Source: Lichtheimia corymbifera B2541
Taxonomy: Eukaryota; Mucoromycota; Mucoromycetes; Mucorales; Lichtheimiaceae
Direction: 5' to 3'
DNA length: 33,084 nt
Assembly (NCBI GenBank): GCA_000697475.1
Contig: JNEU01000608.1
Location: 1 to 33,084 of the forward strand
Shown: positions 1-11,347 of the stretch, in pieces
How positions within the stretch are numbered: the stretch's first letter is position 1
Layout of the letters: each line of letters begins with the position of its first letter
Notes under the pieces: generated by a model
Databases searched by the model: none
What the model was told of the DNA's origin: nothing
What the model saw: only the letters and a program-made list of their open reading frames with translations
Program-made: the position numbers and the translations under genes

Positions 1-76
1 TTGAAACGGGAACGAGCAGATACACGAGGCATATTGATAATGGATGATCGATATTCTACATGGCAGCGTAAAGTAA

Positions 77-364
77 GCAAATGGTCGAACAAAGCTACTA
101 GAGACCTGTCGCCATGACACCCAAACCATTGACGTAGGCAATGCCACCACTTACCACAAGATTCGTCACAAAAGATCTATGTTTCCAATGGGGATGGTTG
201 TTGCTGAGAAGAGAGCAAAGAAAAAGAGGTACACCACTGAGGTGGTGGTGGTTGAGTTGGCTACTCAAACCACAGGAGCAGAAACATGGTGGAAGATGGC
301 CAATCGATCGTTTACTGGAACTGAAAAATTGGTACGTGAATCAAGGTCACCCCCAAGCCCGTGA
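77..364 (+). pseudogene. Coding-like fragment at left edge, unknown product
   Basis: This frame is open from just after a TAA at 74-76 to a TGA at 362-364, about 95 codons, with the first ATG at 179. The translation is protein-like: a basic stretch (EKRAKKKR) is followed by a Val/Thr-rich strand and an acidic/aromatic segment (GAETWWKMANRSF). No ATG lies near the 5' end of the open frame, so it is either an internal exon or the remnant of a gene or mobile element. It ends about 45 bp before the start of the inverted repeat arm. I do not recognise the family. Immediately after it, at about 365-384, there is a short palindrome (TGGGTCA-G-TGACCCA). Confidence 0.25.
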
Positions 365-409
365 CCTGGGTCAGTGACCCAGCCAAAGCGGTGTCTGATA
401 CTCCCTAAG

Positions 410-1570
410 TATCATGCAGATGAGCTGTGTTGCACAAAGAAGTCCGTCTGCATCTTCCGCTCTATCAGGGTCAAGCTACTTCACAATGAACAAACACCAC
501 CTTTCCTATGGTATCACGCTTACAGTATAGGTACGACATGAAGGTGGCTGTTTCTCCAAATATACATAATGATGTGTAGAGGCTTAATGAGAACGATGTT
601 GATCAGCATGACCGAGAGCACCTCCTGGCCAAGTTTCGACGTCCCTATGAGCAATATCGGCGCGCACGGCCGTACACCCTATTTAATGTTAACATCCCTT
701 CGTTGTCTCTCCTACACACAAGGTTTTCATAATGAACTCTAGGGTCTTTATGGGAACGAAATTGCTCGGCGTGGTCGAAAGAGTGTTGTGTGAAAGTTTC
801 AGGTTCGAGGTGGGCAAGCTCGAGGAACAGGAGCGCCGACCCTACTTTTCTCCTACATTTGGGCTGGCCGGCATTCAAAATGTTCATAATGAACCATGCG
901 GTTTTTAAATGAATGGAGTTGATCAGCATGACTCAGAGAACCTTCTGACCAAGTTTCAAGTGCGAGATGGGGAATCCCAAGAAACTACATACTAATTGAC
1001 TTTTTCATAAATCCGGCGCTTTCCCAATTTTCATGCGTTATAGTCAACCCCACATTATGCTCTCCCTTTCGAAATTTTCAAATGAAGTGTGGGTTCTTTA
1101 TTAATACAAAGTTGTTCAGCATGCCCTAGAGCATATTGTGTGAAAATTTGAGGTTCAAGAGAGGCAATCCCAATATCATGCATTGATATCAGTGTATATG
1201 GATATGTCTGACTGCCTGACAGAATTAATTCCCACCTCTTCCACTCCACGCTTCTTGTCCCTTCTTCCCATTCTCAACCGTTGGTGCATTCAAGTACAAC
1301 TACCGTCTGCGAACGATTGTCCTGCATCAACCCATCATGTCAATCCTACAACTGCCTTGATCCGATTGTCTTTGACTGAATGGCAAACCCAAGGCGTGTT
1401 CACAGCCTTCATGTCCCTTTTCTACGACACACTCGTCTCGTTTCTTGACACTCAACCTTCTTTTGCATAATCGTCGACCACAATCAAACATAGCAGCATC
1501 CTTTAGCAAGCTCTTTACTCCATTGTCTGCAGCGACGTTCTTTACTTGCAGCAACTTGCCTGACAGCCTT
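410..1570 (-). repeat. Left arm of a ~1.2-1.6 kb inverted repeat
   Basis: The reverse complement of this stretch aligns by eye with about 28240-29800. Matching landmarks include TATCATGCA(G/A)ATGAGC at 410, the D, C, B and A repeat units in reverse order, the module around 1180-1400 (MDMSD...LT frame), and the AGCAAG(C/G)TCTTTACT(C/T)CATTGTCT segment near 1510. The arms differ by scattered substitutions and small indels. The 351-bp duplication present on the right is single-copy here. Frames inside it (645-929 minus, 1055-1249 minus) are not intact genes. The outer boundary near 410 is clear and the inner one is approximate. Confidence 0.8.
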
Positions 1571-3600
1571 TGTTACGTGGACAGCAGATAGTCATTGTAT
1601 AGAAGCAGCTTTATTTACGTATGGCAACATGCTCCAATACATACGGATTCCTATGGATACGATATGGATATGCATACTAAGTTGCTCTGGTATATGAGAT
1701 GGAAGGAATGGATATATTGACCGGTTTGATTTACTTGATACATTTAGAACGTGATGTCTAGTTTCGATGACACCATATCAGCCATCAATCACACCGCAAT
1801 ACAAGCAATCTTCAGCTGGTTGGGTTGGCGATGGAAAATGACCAACAAAGAGAGAGATCGAGGGACGTATGGAAAAGGGAGCAGCGTCAGTAACAATTTC
1901 TTGAGTTTCTTTCTATCAACATATTGGATTTGGAATGGCTATGGTGAATGGATTCGATCAATGCAAGTGATCAGCATCTTCATGGTGACCATTATCAGCA
2001 GGGACGCTGGATCATATCACATGGACGCACCCAAGGATGAGGATGTATGGGATGAAACTGACAGAAGACGCTTACAGCAATGGATGATATTGGAACATTC
2101 GAGTCAATGAACGCAGCAGCTATTTTGCAATCATGGATGAAGGATGTTTATGACGACAACAACCAAGACCACAATGACACATTTCCCCAGTTGCCTCAAT
2201 GTGAATCAGTATGCTTAGACAACTTTCCTCAGACTTAATCGTGGCATGCCGCCCACCACTCTATCATCTCATGTATCAATTTACCAATGCACCATCCCCA
2301 ACAGACAAACAGAAATACCCACGCCCATAATGCATAATAAAAGGATGTTGTCGCCGCCCATCATACCCTCACCAATCTCTTTCCTCTGCCATACGTCTTT
2401 GATTGCTCGCAAGGTCAAATCACCAAGGTTTGTGCAGATATTACATCTTTTCAACCTGTGAGTAAGCGCTAATTTTTGTGGTCATTCATAAGGTCTCTTT
2501 GTTATCCTGCTCTCATTGTTGTTGTCGTGGTCCTCATTGTGATCTATTGGATTCTTTATAAAAAGGTAAAGCCTTGCCATGCTGCTTGGTTAGTCACTAC
2601 TCATACACGCCATCTTGTTTCTTTCGATATAGCTATCTCCTGTGATGGATCTGCAAAGTTGGGTGCTGAAATTGGCATGGTGCAAATAGCAAAGTCCAGA
2701 ATTAAAAGCAGCCATTGCATACGCTATACGGGACTTGTAACTTTGGAAATTGGGCATCAAAAGTCAAGAACGGTGGATTCAAAGAACAAGACGCAGCAGA
2801 TTGCTTATCGTTTAGACTAACCACATAAAAAGTGCTTGGAGGAATCAACAGTGGATCAGGCGATTCGTTCCGTTCAAGCGAAAACAGCAAGGCAGGCGAT
2901 AAAGCACCAGTATCGGCTTTTTATATATGAAGATTTGACAAGGGAAATGATGGTATGTCTTATGCCTTGTATGGATGATTGTGTATTCGTTAATGGCATT
3001 TTATATAGCGCAAACGTCAAATGGCTGGTGACAATGAAGCCGACAGCAGTAGCAAGAAGACAGGTGAGGCGCACCTTGAAGTACCTCTGCGGTATCCTCC
3101 GAGGAAAACGGATCCTTGACGATACAGGTATGAAAATAATCCAGATAGAGGATTTGCTTTAGATGGAAGGCTTATTGTATATAGCAGGGATCAGTGATAG
3201 CTGTGACCGAGGGCATTGGTTACCAGAGGAACCGTACCTTGTACGCGGGGATAGTGTTAATGGATATACCGATGCACCTATGCGTGCACAACAGGCATCC
3301 GCTAGAGGAAAGGTATAAATGGCTAACGATGTCGATTGTAACCGTTTTATGTATACTAAACCTATAGATAGGCACCACCTTTCACTGGCTCGGGTTTCTA
3401 CTTACATGGTGACTTTTCGGGGGATATACAAAGGAGAGACGTTGCACTCCTTTGCAACATGGGCGACGGAACCTTGGTGAATCACTCTGACATGATGCAA
3501 TGACAGACATATTTATGTCACAAGCCGCAGGTGGATTCATCAGTTTTCATCACTTCGATTCGCCACTCCCAAGATGCTTGACCACTTTATCAGTTCGATC
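1571..3600. other. Gene-poor stretch with several broken coding-like frames
   Basis: No intact gene could be assembled here. Three coding-like islands are visible on the plus strand. The first is an acidic frame at about 2010-2110 that continues, in another frame, as a 52-codon ORF starting MDDIGTFESMN (ATG at about 2082, stop about 2238). The second is a hydrophobic segment at 2500-2565 (ALIVVVVVLIVIYWILYKK) followed by a GTAAAG donor-like site and, 65 bp on, a TAG acceptor. The third is a frame from about 2631 to 2910 interrupted by several in-frame stops. This is consistent with a decayed gene, but homology is unknown. Confidence 0.3.
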
Positions 3601-3630
3601 CATCAGGACAACTATTCCCACACCCACTCA

Positions 3631-4586
3631 CATATAAACAAGGCTGCTGTCACCAACACAATCATACGTGCATACCATCATCATTGACCTTTGGTAAGTC
3701 TCAAGGATAGACATTTATGTGATCCGAAGACGAGGGTACTCATGTTGCATTCATCTATGTAGCTCAACGCTTACCACCATACAGCCGACGCTCATCAAAT
3801 CAAATCAAAAATATTGTATCGTGTCTGCTTAGTTTCGATTTCATTCTGACTTGCTTTACCACGCGAAGTTCTCATTGATTCGACTGTGCTCCTTGATGGA
3901 TCCTTTGGGGTAGGTCTTATGTTGATAAATGTTATTAAAAAGATACCTTGCACATTTGTAGGTAAAAGGCAACCTCAGTCTGATAGGGAATTTGGGACTC
4001 CTTTGCAGGAGACAAAAGTACAAACGAATTAAAATATCAATCTCGGTGAAAGACCATCAGCAGCATATCATATTCTGGATCATGACGTACAGGCAACATT
4101 CCATGTATTCAAGCAACACACCATTGAAACAGCAAGTGGATACTCAGCTTTACGAGATTGCATCACTATCTCACATACTCCTTCTTAAGCCTGGTCAATA
4201 TTCATTACCCTTGCTACAGCACTTCGGCGAACATGTTCTTGATCAACTACATACATCCACCCTTGGCAGCATTATCGACAAAAGTGGATATGCGATGCTT
4301 TCAAAAGATGAACGAGGTTGGTGATCAGCTTTTTCACTCGATCAAAAGCAAAAGACTAGACCGCGTGGAGGCGATGTGGCAGATACTGGATATTGCACGG
4401 ACTCAGGATTACAATGCAAACCGTGTGCTATTGGGACTTGCAGGTGCGCGACATTTTTCCACATCTGAGGCGCGACATCCCCTAAGTAGTTTAAAATCCA
4501 AAATACATATATCAGACTATGTTCCTCCTATAGCCAATTGCATCCCTTACATTGAAACATTCATACAAGATAAAAAGAAAAAGTAA
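3631..4586 (+). pseudogene. Possible decayed or frameshifted gene, unknown product
   Basis: A TATA-like motif (ATATAAAC) sits at about 3634. It is followed by an exon-like segment, a good donor (GTAAGT, about 3692) and a TAG acceptor near 3761. Another donor/acceptor-like pair lies at about 3910-3962. Downstream, protein-like translation moves through all three plus frames. It runs at about 3963-4190 (one internal TAA), then about 4100-4310 (VDTQLYEIASLSHILLLKPG), then about 4310-4586 (LDRVEAMWQILDIARTQ, ending in a lysine run before TAA). The frame changes cannot all be explained by credible introns, so I call it a degraded gene with low confidence. I do not recognise the family. Intron-rich non-coding transcription is an alternative. 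Confidence 0.25.
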
Positions 4587-6173
4587 AAATGCTACTTAGA
4601 AAGATTGACAGCCTTGCTTTTGATGTGCATATCTTGCGGTCATAACAATCAAAGTCAGGCTCTTTGTCCTATGATGCTATACATAAACGTATCTAGCTAA
4701 CTAAAACGATTTGGGTTATCCAACAAGAGGTGCGGCATACGTACGAGTGTCGCGCCTCCGAGTACATCTTGTGTTTTGCTCTATGTTTGATGTCGCATCT
4801 CTTATCGTATGTGGTGCTCCTGTTGGACAACCCATATCGATCCCGTGATGTACCAAGCTTTATTCCATGCATTGTTGTATAACCAAGCCTTTATCCTGCA
4901 GCTAACACAATGTCCTTGAAATCATCACATGTATTCACGCATGTAGCCTATACTGATGCTAGATATGTACATACACGAAGGATACCAAGCATTGTACAAT
5001 GCTTCTTTAAGATAGACGCCTTGCTGAAAAAGTGAATGTCTCAAAGTGGTGCGCTTGTGGGATTAATCTCGATAATGGGGGCGCGCTTTCATAGTCAAAG
5101 AGGAGCATGTCGGGCTCATCGATGTTGTAGGTTGCGGGAAAATATCGAATACGGGTTGTATCCTTATACCCGATTGTCATCGAATATGATATCAGGCTTC
5201 CTTAAAACGTGGACGCTTTGGTTGTGGTAGACAAGAGCTCAAATATCAAGCGTTATAGGAGATCAAGAAGCATTACAAATGATGTTGAAATGAGATGGCA
5301 CATTGACCATAAGGCTGCTACCTTTTGCCCTAGCATTGCTTTTTAGCTAAAGGACACAGCAATCTTTTTTCTACCGAGCTGAAAGATACATCGGTAACCA
5401 ATTCTCACATGGAAGCATCAACGTTTGAAGGTAAACACCGACCTCAGAACATCTCCCCGATGGATAAATGGCGCCACCATGATATATGTTTCACTGGGTT
5501 AAATTTTATCAGAGCATTGAAAGCAAACCAAAATCAATTGATCTGATACATCGGCGTATGCTTGAGCACCAAAGCTGTAAAAGGCGCGGTAAGCCGGGCC
5601 GTCTGTAGCACAGGGATGGATGGGAGAAGCTTCACAGCTGCTGGATGTACGTTGTTGTCTGATTAGTATGGCCTTCTTAGTCTCCGATAATACAGCAGGG
5701 CGGTCGTTCCCAAAAACTAGGATACAGCGCATCACACATGCTGACAATTCACATTGAAAGTTTTCCGACCTTTCGAATAAGGGCGCGGTAGTGCCGGTTT
5801 TTTCATCGGCTATTGATTAAGCTGGTCACATGTAAACCCCCAATAGTAAGATGCATTGGTATTTGTAATTGGAAAGCCTTTAAGGACTTTTGTGATCTCG
5901 GCTGCCATCATCACAAACAAAACACGTCATATAGTACGCGCCTTTTGCAACATACAATCGAATAAATGACTCAATGGTAGTAGCTAGTATCGTCAACATA
6001 GCTGCAATAACGATGATGTGGGAGCCGTCGCACAGATTTGACTAGCTCTATGCTTTGTTTATTTCACATGACATCACACGAAGTAGTAGCTATCCAGGGA
6101 GGCATGATCGTGATGTGAAAAGAAGAAACACAGATAATATATATGCATTGGGCTCTAATGGCGTGATTTTAGG
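4587..6173. other. Intergenic, no supported gene
   Basis: The stretch is AT-rich with many stops. Short frames at 5036-5230 (+) and 5499-5747 (-) exist but have no start context, splice partners or recognisable motifs. The minus frame at 5499-5747 contains a GPAYRAF string that loosely resembles PAYTAF in the secreted protein next door; this is too weak to call a paralogue. Confidence 0.5.
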
Positions 6174-6235
6174 TTTATTAAATTAGGTGGCATATACAGA
6201 GAAAACGACTATAATACATGATTTGGTATTCATGT

Positions 6236-6816
6236 CTAAAAGAGCAAAGCGGCAGAACCAACAGCAGCAGCGGTAACAAGAGCACCACCCATCTTGAGTT
6301 TCATGGCAAGAGATTCTTCAGTAGTAGTATTGCTTTCAGTAGCAGTATTGCTTTCAGTAGCAGTATCGCTTCCAGTAGCAGTATTGTTTCCAGTAGTAGT
6401 AGCATCACAAGTGTCCTTTGAATGCTCATTGTACCATGCACAGGCTTGAGCGTAGTATTTGCCAAAGGCATCTTGGTCGTCCTTGGAGCACGACATCATA
6501 CAAGTACCCGAGGTGGTCATGAAGGCAGTGTAAGCAGGAGTGCCTTTGCCGCATTGGTAACCCATCGACTGAACAAAGTTGGGCGAGGATGGATCATCGG
6601 TCCAATCAGCATATTGTTCTTGGCCAGCTTTCTACATGAATGTATGATGCTATTGTGAGAAGAAAAGCCAAAGAATCAATTTTCCTCACATACCTTGTTA
6701 CAATCCGAAATACATTGTGGGGCAGCAGTAACGTTAAAGGAGGGGTTACAATCTTGAGCAGAAGAAAGGGTTGCATAACCAGCAATGGTAGCAGCAGCAA
6801 TGAGAGAGAAGCGCAT
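6236..6816 (-). CDS. Small cysteine-rich secreted protein, probably GPI-anchored
   Basis: Two exons on the minus strand, 6816-6694 and 6631-6236, are split by a 62-bp GT-AG intron in phase 0 and give 172 aa. Residues 1-20 (MRFSLIAAATIAGYATLSSA) are a clear signal peptide. The mature part has eight cysteines with two C-x3-C pairs (spacings about 11, 3, 28, 16, 3, 15, 10), suggesting four disulfides. Residues about 125-155 are a Thr/Ser/Asn-rich stalk built from an 18-bp repeat (TATES/TATGS type). The last about 18 residues are hydrophobic (GGALVTAAAVGSAALLF), as in a GPI-attachment signal. Eight cysteines recall CFEM proteins, but the spacing is not canonical, so no family is assigned. A likely role is a cell-surface or wall protein. 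A poly(A)-signal-like sequence on the minus strand lies near 6174-6180. The ATG is chosen because it opens the signal peptide. Confidence 0.85.
6306..6405 (-). repeat. 18-bp coding minisatellite in the secreted protein stalk
   Basis: About five imperfect copies of an 18-bp unit (plus strand TTTCAGTAGCAGTATTGC and variants) encode repeated Asn/Asp/Ser-Thr-Ala-Thr-Glu/Gly-Ser blocks. Such in-frame units can change copy number and so vary the stalk length between strains. Confidence 0.75.
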
Positions 6817-6854
6817 GGTATATAATATGAACGTGTATGGAGGCGAACAATGAG

Positions 6855-7199
6855 CTATACACGTCGAGTTTTATGTTTTACTTTTATATGCGGTCTTGCG
6901 GTACCGAGAGCCGGGGACACGGCTACTTGGATATATACATTTATCAGATCTTGAAAGTAGTCTTCTACGACAGAAAACAAGGAAAGTGGAGTAACAACAC
7001 CGGTGGAGTTGAGACAAGATGGATTGTGTTCCATCTGATAAACATCAGCATTACAGCAATGGGACAAGTAGGCTATATTCAAGCATTTTGTACTACCATC
7101 TGATAATATTTGGTAGCCAGTGGTGGTTGCTCCCCCACTGAAGCCGGTTGGTGCAACATTCGGAAATGTAAAGTTTATACCGGGCATGTGCAACATCAT
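6855..7199 (-). CDS. Uncharacterised cysteine-containing frame, possibly a partial exon or remnant
   Basis: The open frame on the minus strand reaches back to about 7277 without an ATG; the first ATG pair is at 7199. The central part looks like genuine protein: a Gly/Thr-rich strand (GFSGGATTTGYQ), then CLNIAYLSHCCNADVYQME and a further CLNST. The C-terminal about 45 residues look less constrained and might be intron read-through. It lies directly upstream of, and on the same strand as, the secreted protein gene. No signal peptide is visible, so a 5' exon is either missing or decayed. I do not recognise the family. Confidence 0.35.
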   Translation of the reverse strand: MMLHMPGINFTFPNVAPTGFSGGATTTGYQILSDGSTKCLNIAYLSHCCNADVYQMEHNPSCLNSTGVVTPLSLFSVVEDYFQDLINVYIQVAVSPALGTARPHIKVKHKTRRV

Positions 7200-7584
7200 A
7201 GTAGCGCGCCTACATGTTGCCCATGAGCTTTGCTCTAACCATCTACGTGTATGCAATGGGTCAGTTTTTGTTTGCAACGTCGTCTACAGAATTGACCCAT
7301 TCTATCTGCCAACGGGATGTCATTTTTAACGTTGTCATTGTGCTCAATGGCTGCAAGAGGCATTTTGTCCTCATTATATATTGGTGTGTGCGAGCGGTGT
7401 TTGTTGATCTGATAAGTCATTCGATCCCATCGTCGCCCAATGCATCCGCTATGTAGCTTGAGAACGTTACGCTAGGAGCGAATAGAAAAGTTTTACCCTT
7501 CTACACAATAATGCTAATACGAAAAAGCTTGGCATGATTTACAATAGTTGTTCTCTCTTTTCCACTTTCCGATCAGATCTACAA

Positions 7585-7593
7585 TATATATAA
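7585..7593 (+). promoter_or_regulatory. TATA box of the MFS transporter gene
   Basis: TATATATAA lies about 75-80 bp upstream of the ATG at 7666. It is followed by a C/T-rich leader, which is a typical fungal core promoter arrangement. Confidence 0.5.
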
Positions 7594-7665
7594 TCACCAT
7601 CCTATCTCATCCACCGTAACCCATACTGGCTCTAGTAGTGATTCATCCTTCCCCTCACGATACCG

Positions 7666-9257
7666 ATGATCCAAGAAAAGACTGAGCAGCAGCAGCAACA
7701 GCTTCCGGATCAGCATCATCCACCAGCAGCACCCAATGTCGACGAGAAATGGCAGCAGCAGCAGCCGTCAAACATGAGCACTGAGGATCGTATGTCGGTG
7801 ACTGACAAGAGTCTTATTGATCAAGAGTCAGCGTTATCCAATACCAATGACGAAGATTTACCACCTCGAAAGCTTCTATGGGTTATTCCTCTTGCACCAC
7901 ACGTCAATCCAATTCGCTTTGTATGCTTTTTATTTGCTGTATTTGTCTCCATGTCTGTCATTGTCTATTTTGCCGCAGCCCAAGCATGGACGTTGAGCTC
8001 AGTATTGATGATCAGCGAGAACACAGGCGATGCCACTGGATCCCTTGGCACCTACTCTGAAGTCATGTCAGTGGTTGCTGTTGTAGTATGGGGCACACTA
8101 TCGGACCGTATCTCCAAACGCAGCATCATGAGCATCTCGTTGATGATTATGGGCATCATCACCATAGCCTATCCTCATGCAAACAACTTGTATCCAACAT
8201 TGTTGATCCTTCGTCTAATTTACTCGGTGGGAACAGCTGGTACGACATGTATGATGGCAGCTATGATGGTGGAAGCAATGCACAAGAAAAACGGTATCTT
8301 GGCTGCAATGATTGGTGCCTGCACAGGTCTCGGTGCCATCTTTGCTGTCTTTTGTCTCTTTGACGTTCCCTCTCAATTGTCATATATGCAGGATTCTTTT
8401 ACAGATCCAATCAACATTATAGTCAGCTACGCTATCATTGGTGCCGTATGTACTGCCCTTGGTCTTATTCTATGGCCTGCCATGCCACCCACTATTCACC
8501 GCGTTCGTGGGGAACATTCGTTCAAGAACTTTTTCTTGCGTTTATGGAATGGTACCAAGGCAGCCAAGGATCCCCGTATTGCACTCGCTTTTGTCACAAG
8601 CTTTTTCGCACGTTCGGATGAAGTCATTGTCAGCAACTTTATCTCGTTATGGGTTCAGCAATACTATATTGAAAAAGGCGTTTGCCAAGTAGGCGCAAGC
8701 TGCTATCAAGGAATGGCGTCAACATCAACAATGACTGGTATTGCACAAGCTGTGGCTCTTGTATCAGCTGTCTTTTTCGGTGGTGTTAGCGAGTACTTGC
8801 CTAGAGAAATAGGTGTCCTTTGTGCAGGCATTATCGGTGCCGTGGGTTGTTTGCCATTTTCTATGTCAGTGGACCCTACCAGCAACACCAGTCTTGCCTA
8901 CGTGATCCTGATTGCTATTGGCCAATATGGTAAGTAACAATGATAATTATTCATATGCATGTGTGATAACTCATGCTCTCGCTTTTGTTCCAATCAGGTA
9001 TGATTATTTCAGGCATGGCCATGCTTTCGGGAGAGTATGTGTCACAGGAGATCCGAGGCAGTGTAGCGGGTGCCTATTCGTTCTGTGGTGCTGTTGGTAT
9101 TATCATTGTCTCCAAAGTAGGCGGTGTACTCTTTGATCAATTTAAAAAGGGTGCTCCATTCCTCATTCTTGGTATTGGTCATCTGGTGTGCTCTCTATTT
9201 GCAATAGTTCTTCTTGCTGTACGACTCTACAAGCACCTAAAAAACCGATCACGATAA
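7666..9257 (+). CDS. Major facilitator superfamily transporter
   Basis: Exons 7666-8929 and 8998-9257 are joined across a 68-bp GT-AG intron (phase 1) and give 507 aa. Residues 1-70 are a hydrophilic cytosolic tail with Gln runs. About 12 hydrophobic segments follow, from residue about 80 to the end. The MFS motif A between TM2 and TM3 is present as GTLSDRISKR (about 143-152). A polar central loop (about residues 270-300) divides the two six-helix halves. The C-terminus ends in a short basic tail (KHLKNRSR). It is expected to sit in the plasma membrane or another membrane as a secondary transporter. The substrate cannot be told from sequence. The start is the first ATG after the TATA box. It converges with the septin gene. 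Confidence 0.9.
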
Positions 9258-9640
9258 ACTCTACTAGTAGATTCCCCTCTTACACTCCATCCCCTTTTTT
9301 TGTACTTTATTCGCCTTGATGTATATATGTTTATTGCCTATCCCAAAAAGCTTAATTACCTAAACAGAGAGCAATCTTATCAATTATGCATGCATGGTTG
9401 CACAAATAGATTCTGGGTTTGCATGAATCGCATTATCCTCATATCCCTCTATCCATCCACCATGATTCTTTGTTGTTTGATTATCGTATACCGCGTTTGA
9501 TGTTTGTATTAAATAGGATTCAAAAATGGAAATAAGCAATCGAGTTGAATGTGTGTGAGAAGCAATTAGATAAGCTGAGAAGGAAAAGGAAAAAGTGAAT
9601 GGGATGAATGAATACTTGTGGTGATGGCAGGAAAATAAAG
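9258..9640. other. Convergent 3' intergenic region
   Basis: The 383 bp between the stop codons of the MFS gene (+) and the septin gene (-) is AT-rich with T-runs and presumably holds both poly(A) regions. No gene is seen. Confidence 0.6.
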
Positions 9641-11347
9641 CTACTTTCTGACGGATCTAGGGGAATTATGATGGCTGTAATAGTAGGCATCCAACTCATT
9701 CTGTAGTTCCTTGATACGCTCGCTTTGCGATTCGAGCTCCTTGTGGAGACGATCCCTTTCACTCAAAAGCTAAATGGATAGAAAGACAATGAATGAACCA
9801 TTCCCCATTGTTTCCAAATCTCCTTGACACTTTACCTGTTGTTCCCATTTACGGAACCTAGATTCTTCCGCCTTGACCTGTTCTGTGAAGCGCTTGCGTA
9901 ATTGCTCTTCCTCTTCCTTGAACTTGGCATTCTCAGTGGGTTGCGATCTAATCAAGAAGGGAAGATTAGTTATTATAATCCCATAAAGAGAGCGACAATG
10001 ATGAAATTACCTAGGATCACCAAATTTGCGTGTTTCCATCTGTGCCTGACGGTAGTTCTCATAATGCAATTCTTCAGTGGTGGTGATAAGATCGAGCATA
10101 TGCGTCCGGATCAGGAGACTACGCAGCTTTCTAAAGTCGCAGTGGTCGTCGTTTTCCACCTCGGCACAGCCCCAGCTATATTGACGACCCTTCACGCGCC
10201 TGCCATCGGGTGTGACAACGTCCTCGGTGGAACCAATGACAGCAAATGGAAGAGCTGCCATAATGTTGGCGTTGCGTTTGGTAGTTGTCTCGTCTTCACT
10301 TTCGATTGGGCAGGAATAAACTTGAATGTCTTGAGCAGCAATGACAGCACGGATCTGCGTAAAAGGGGATTGAAAAGGGGATGTTTAGGAAGGGACAAAG
10401 CATGATTGTAGTGGAAGTAGCAGCAACATTAGGAGAACGAAAGGGGGTAAAAGTGTCGCGGAGGAACAAGGAGGAGGATGTGTATGCGGGGCAAGAAAGG
10501 ATGCTTTTTTGCTTACATTTTGTTTAAACTTGGCCAAATCTGCCGGTGTCAATGTATCAGCCTTGGCAATCACTGGGATCAAGTTCACACGTGAGCCGAG
10601 GCGTTTCATCACTTCAATATCCAAGGGGCGTAACCTGATTAAAAGGGGGAAAAGCAAAAATAAAGGGTGTAGGTCCTCTTTAACATCCATGCACAATGAT
10701 AGTCTTGTAATATACAATGCTACTTACGTGTGTCCAGTTGGCTTGATGAAATACAAACAAGCATGTACACGCATATCTACCACTCCTTCCCGACATGGTT
10801 GCTGCTCTTGACGCATGTACTTTTCATGTTGATCATCAATGAAATCCACAATTGGAATCCAGCTATGACGGTTATTCACATAATCACCAAAACCTGGTGT
10901 ATCAATGATAGTGAGCTTGACCTTGAACATCTTTTCCTCGAGTTCTAAATAAACAATGCATGAGTCGCCATCCTATCTACACGCATTTCATTAGCATACC
11001 TGCTTTTGTTATTTGGATTTGCACCGTTTTGTTTGCAGGACGCAGGCGACGTTTACTCAAGTTCTTTGGCTCCTTGATGGTGGATGTGAACAGAGTATTG
11101 ACAAAGGTGGTTTTACCCACACCCGATTCACCTGAAAGGCATTGTGTGTCTTAGTGTACATGATAACATGTATAAGGAATGATGATTTAATATACATACC
11201 ACAGACCATTAACGTAAAGTTGGCACCGTTCTTTGCAACGATCTTGTGTCGTTGGTTAGGAAGATTGGCGATACCAGTGCCAGTGGATGTGATAGGCACT
11301 GGTGGAGGCTGTGGTGCAACATCAATGGGGGAAGAGGCAGTCATCAT
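9641..11347 (-). CDS. cdc12: Septin, Cdc12 type
   Basis: Seven exons on the minus strand (11347-11200, 11131-11000, 10944-10728, 10634-10517, 10354-10011, 9947-9836, 9769-9641) splice into a 399-aa frame. All six introns are GT-AG, 55-162 bp. Motifs are the P-loop GESGVGKT (50-57), DTPG (108-111), AKAD (189-192), and the septin unique element starting at WGCAEVEND (266-). A C-terminal heptad region (about 325-385) is rich in Glu/Lys/Arg and predicted coiled coil. Sequence around the P-loop ([12 protein letters not shown]), [16 protein letters not shown] and the C-terminal [18 protein letters not shown] resembles Cdc12 as I know it from yeast. Assignment among Cdc3, Cdc11 and Cdc12 would need a tree. 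Septins form GTP-binding filaments at septa, hyphal tips and branch points. Confidence 0.93.

Noticed and set aside
5499..5747. Second cysteine-rich paralogue of the secreted protein
   Set aside because: Only a five- to six-residue resemblance (PAYxAF), without a signal peptide or matching cysteine spacing.
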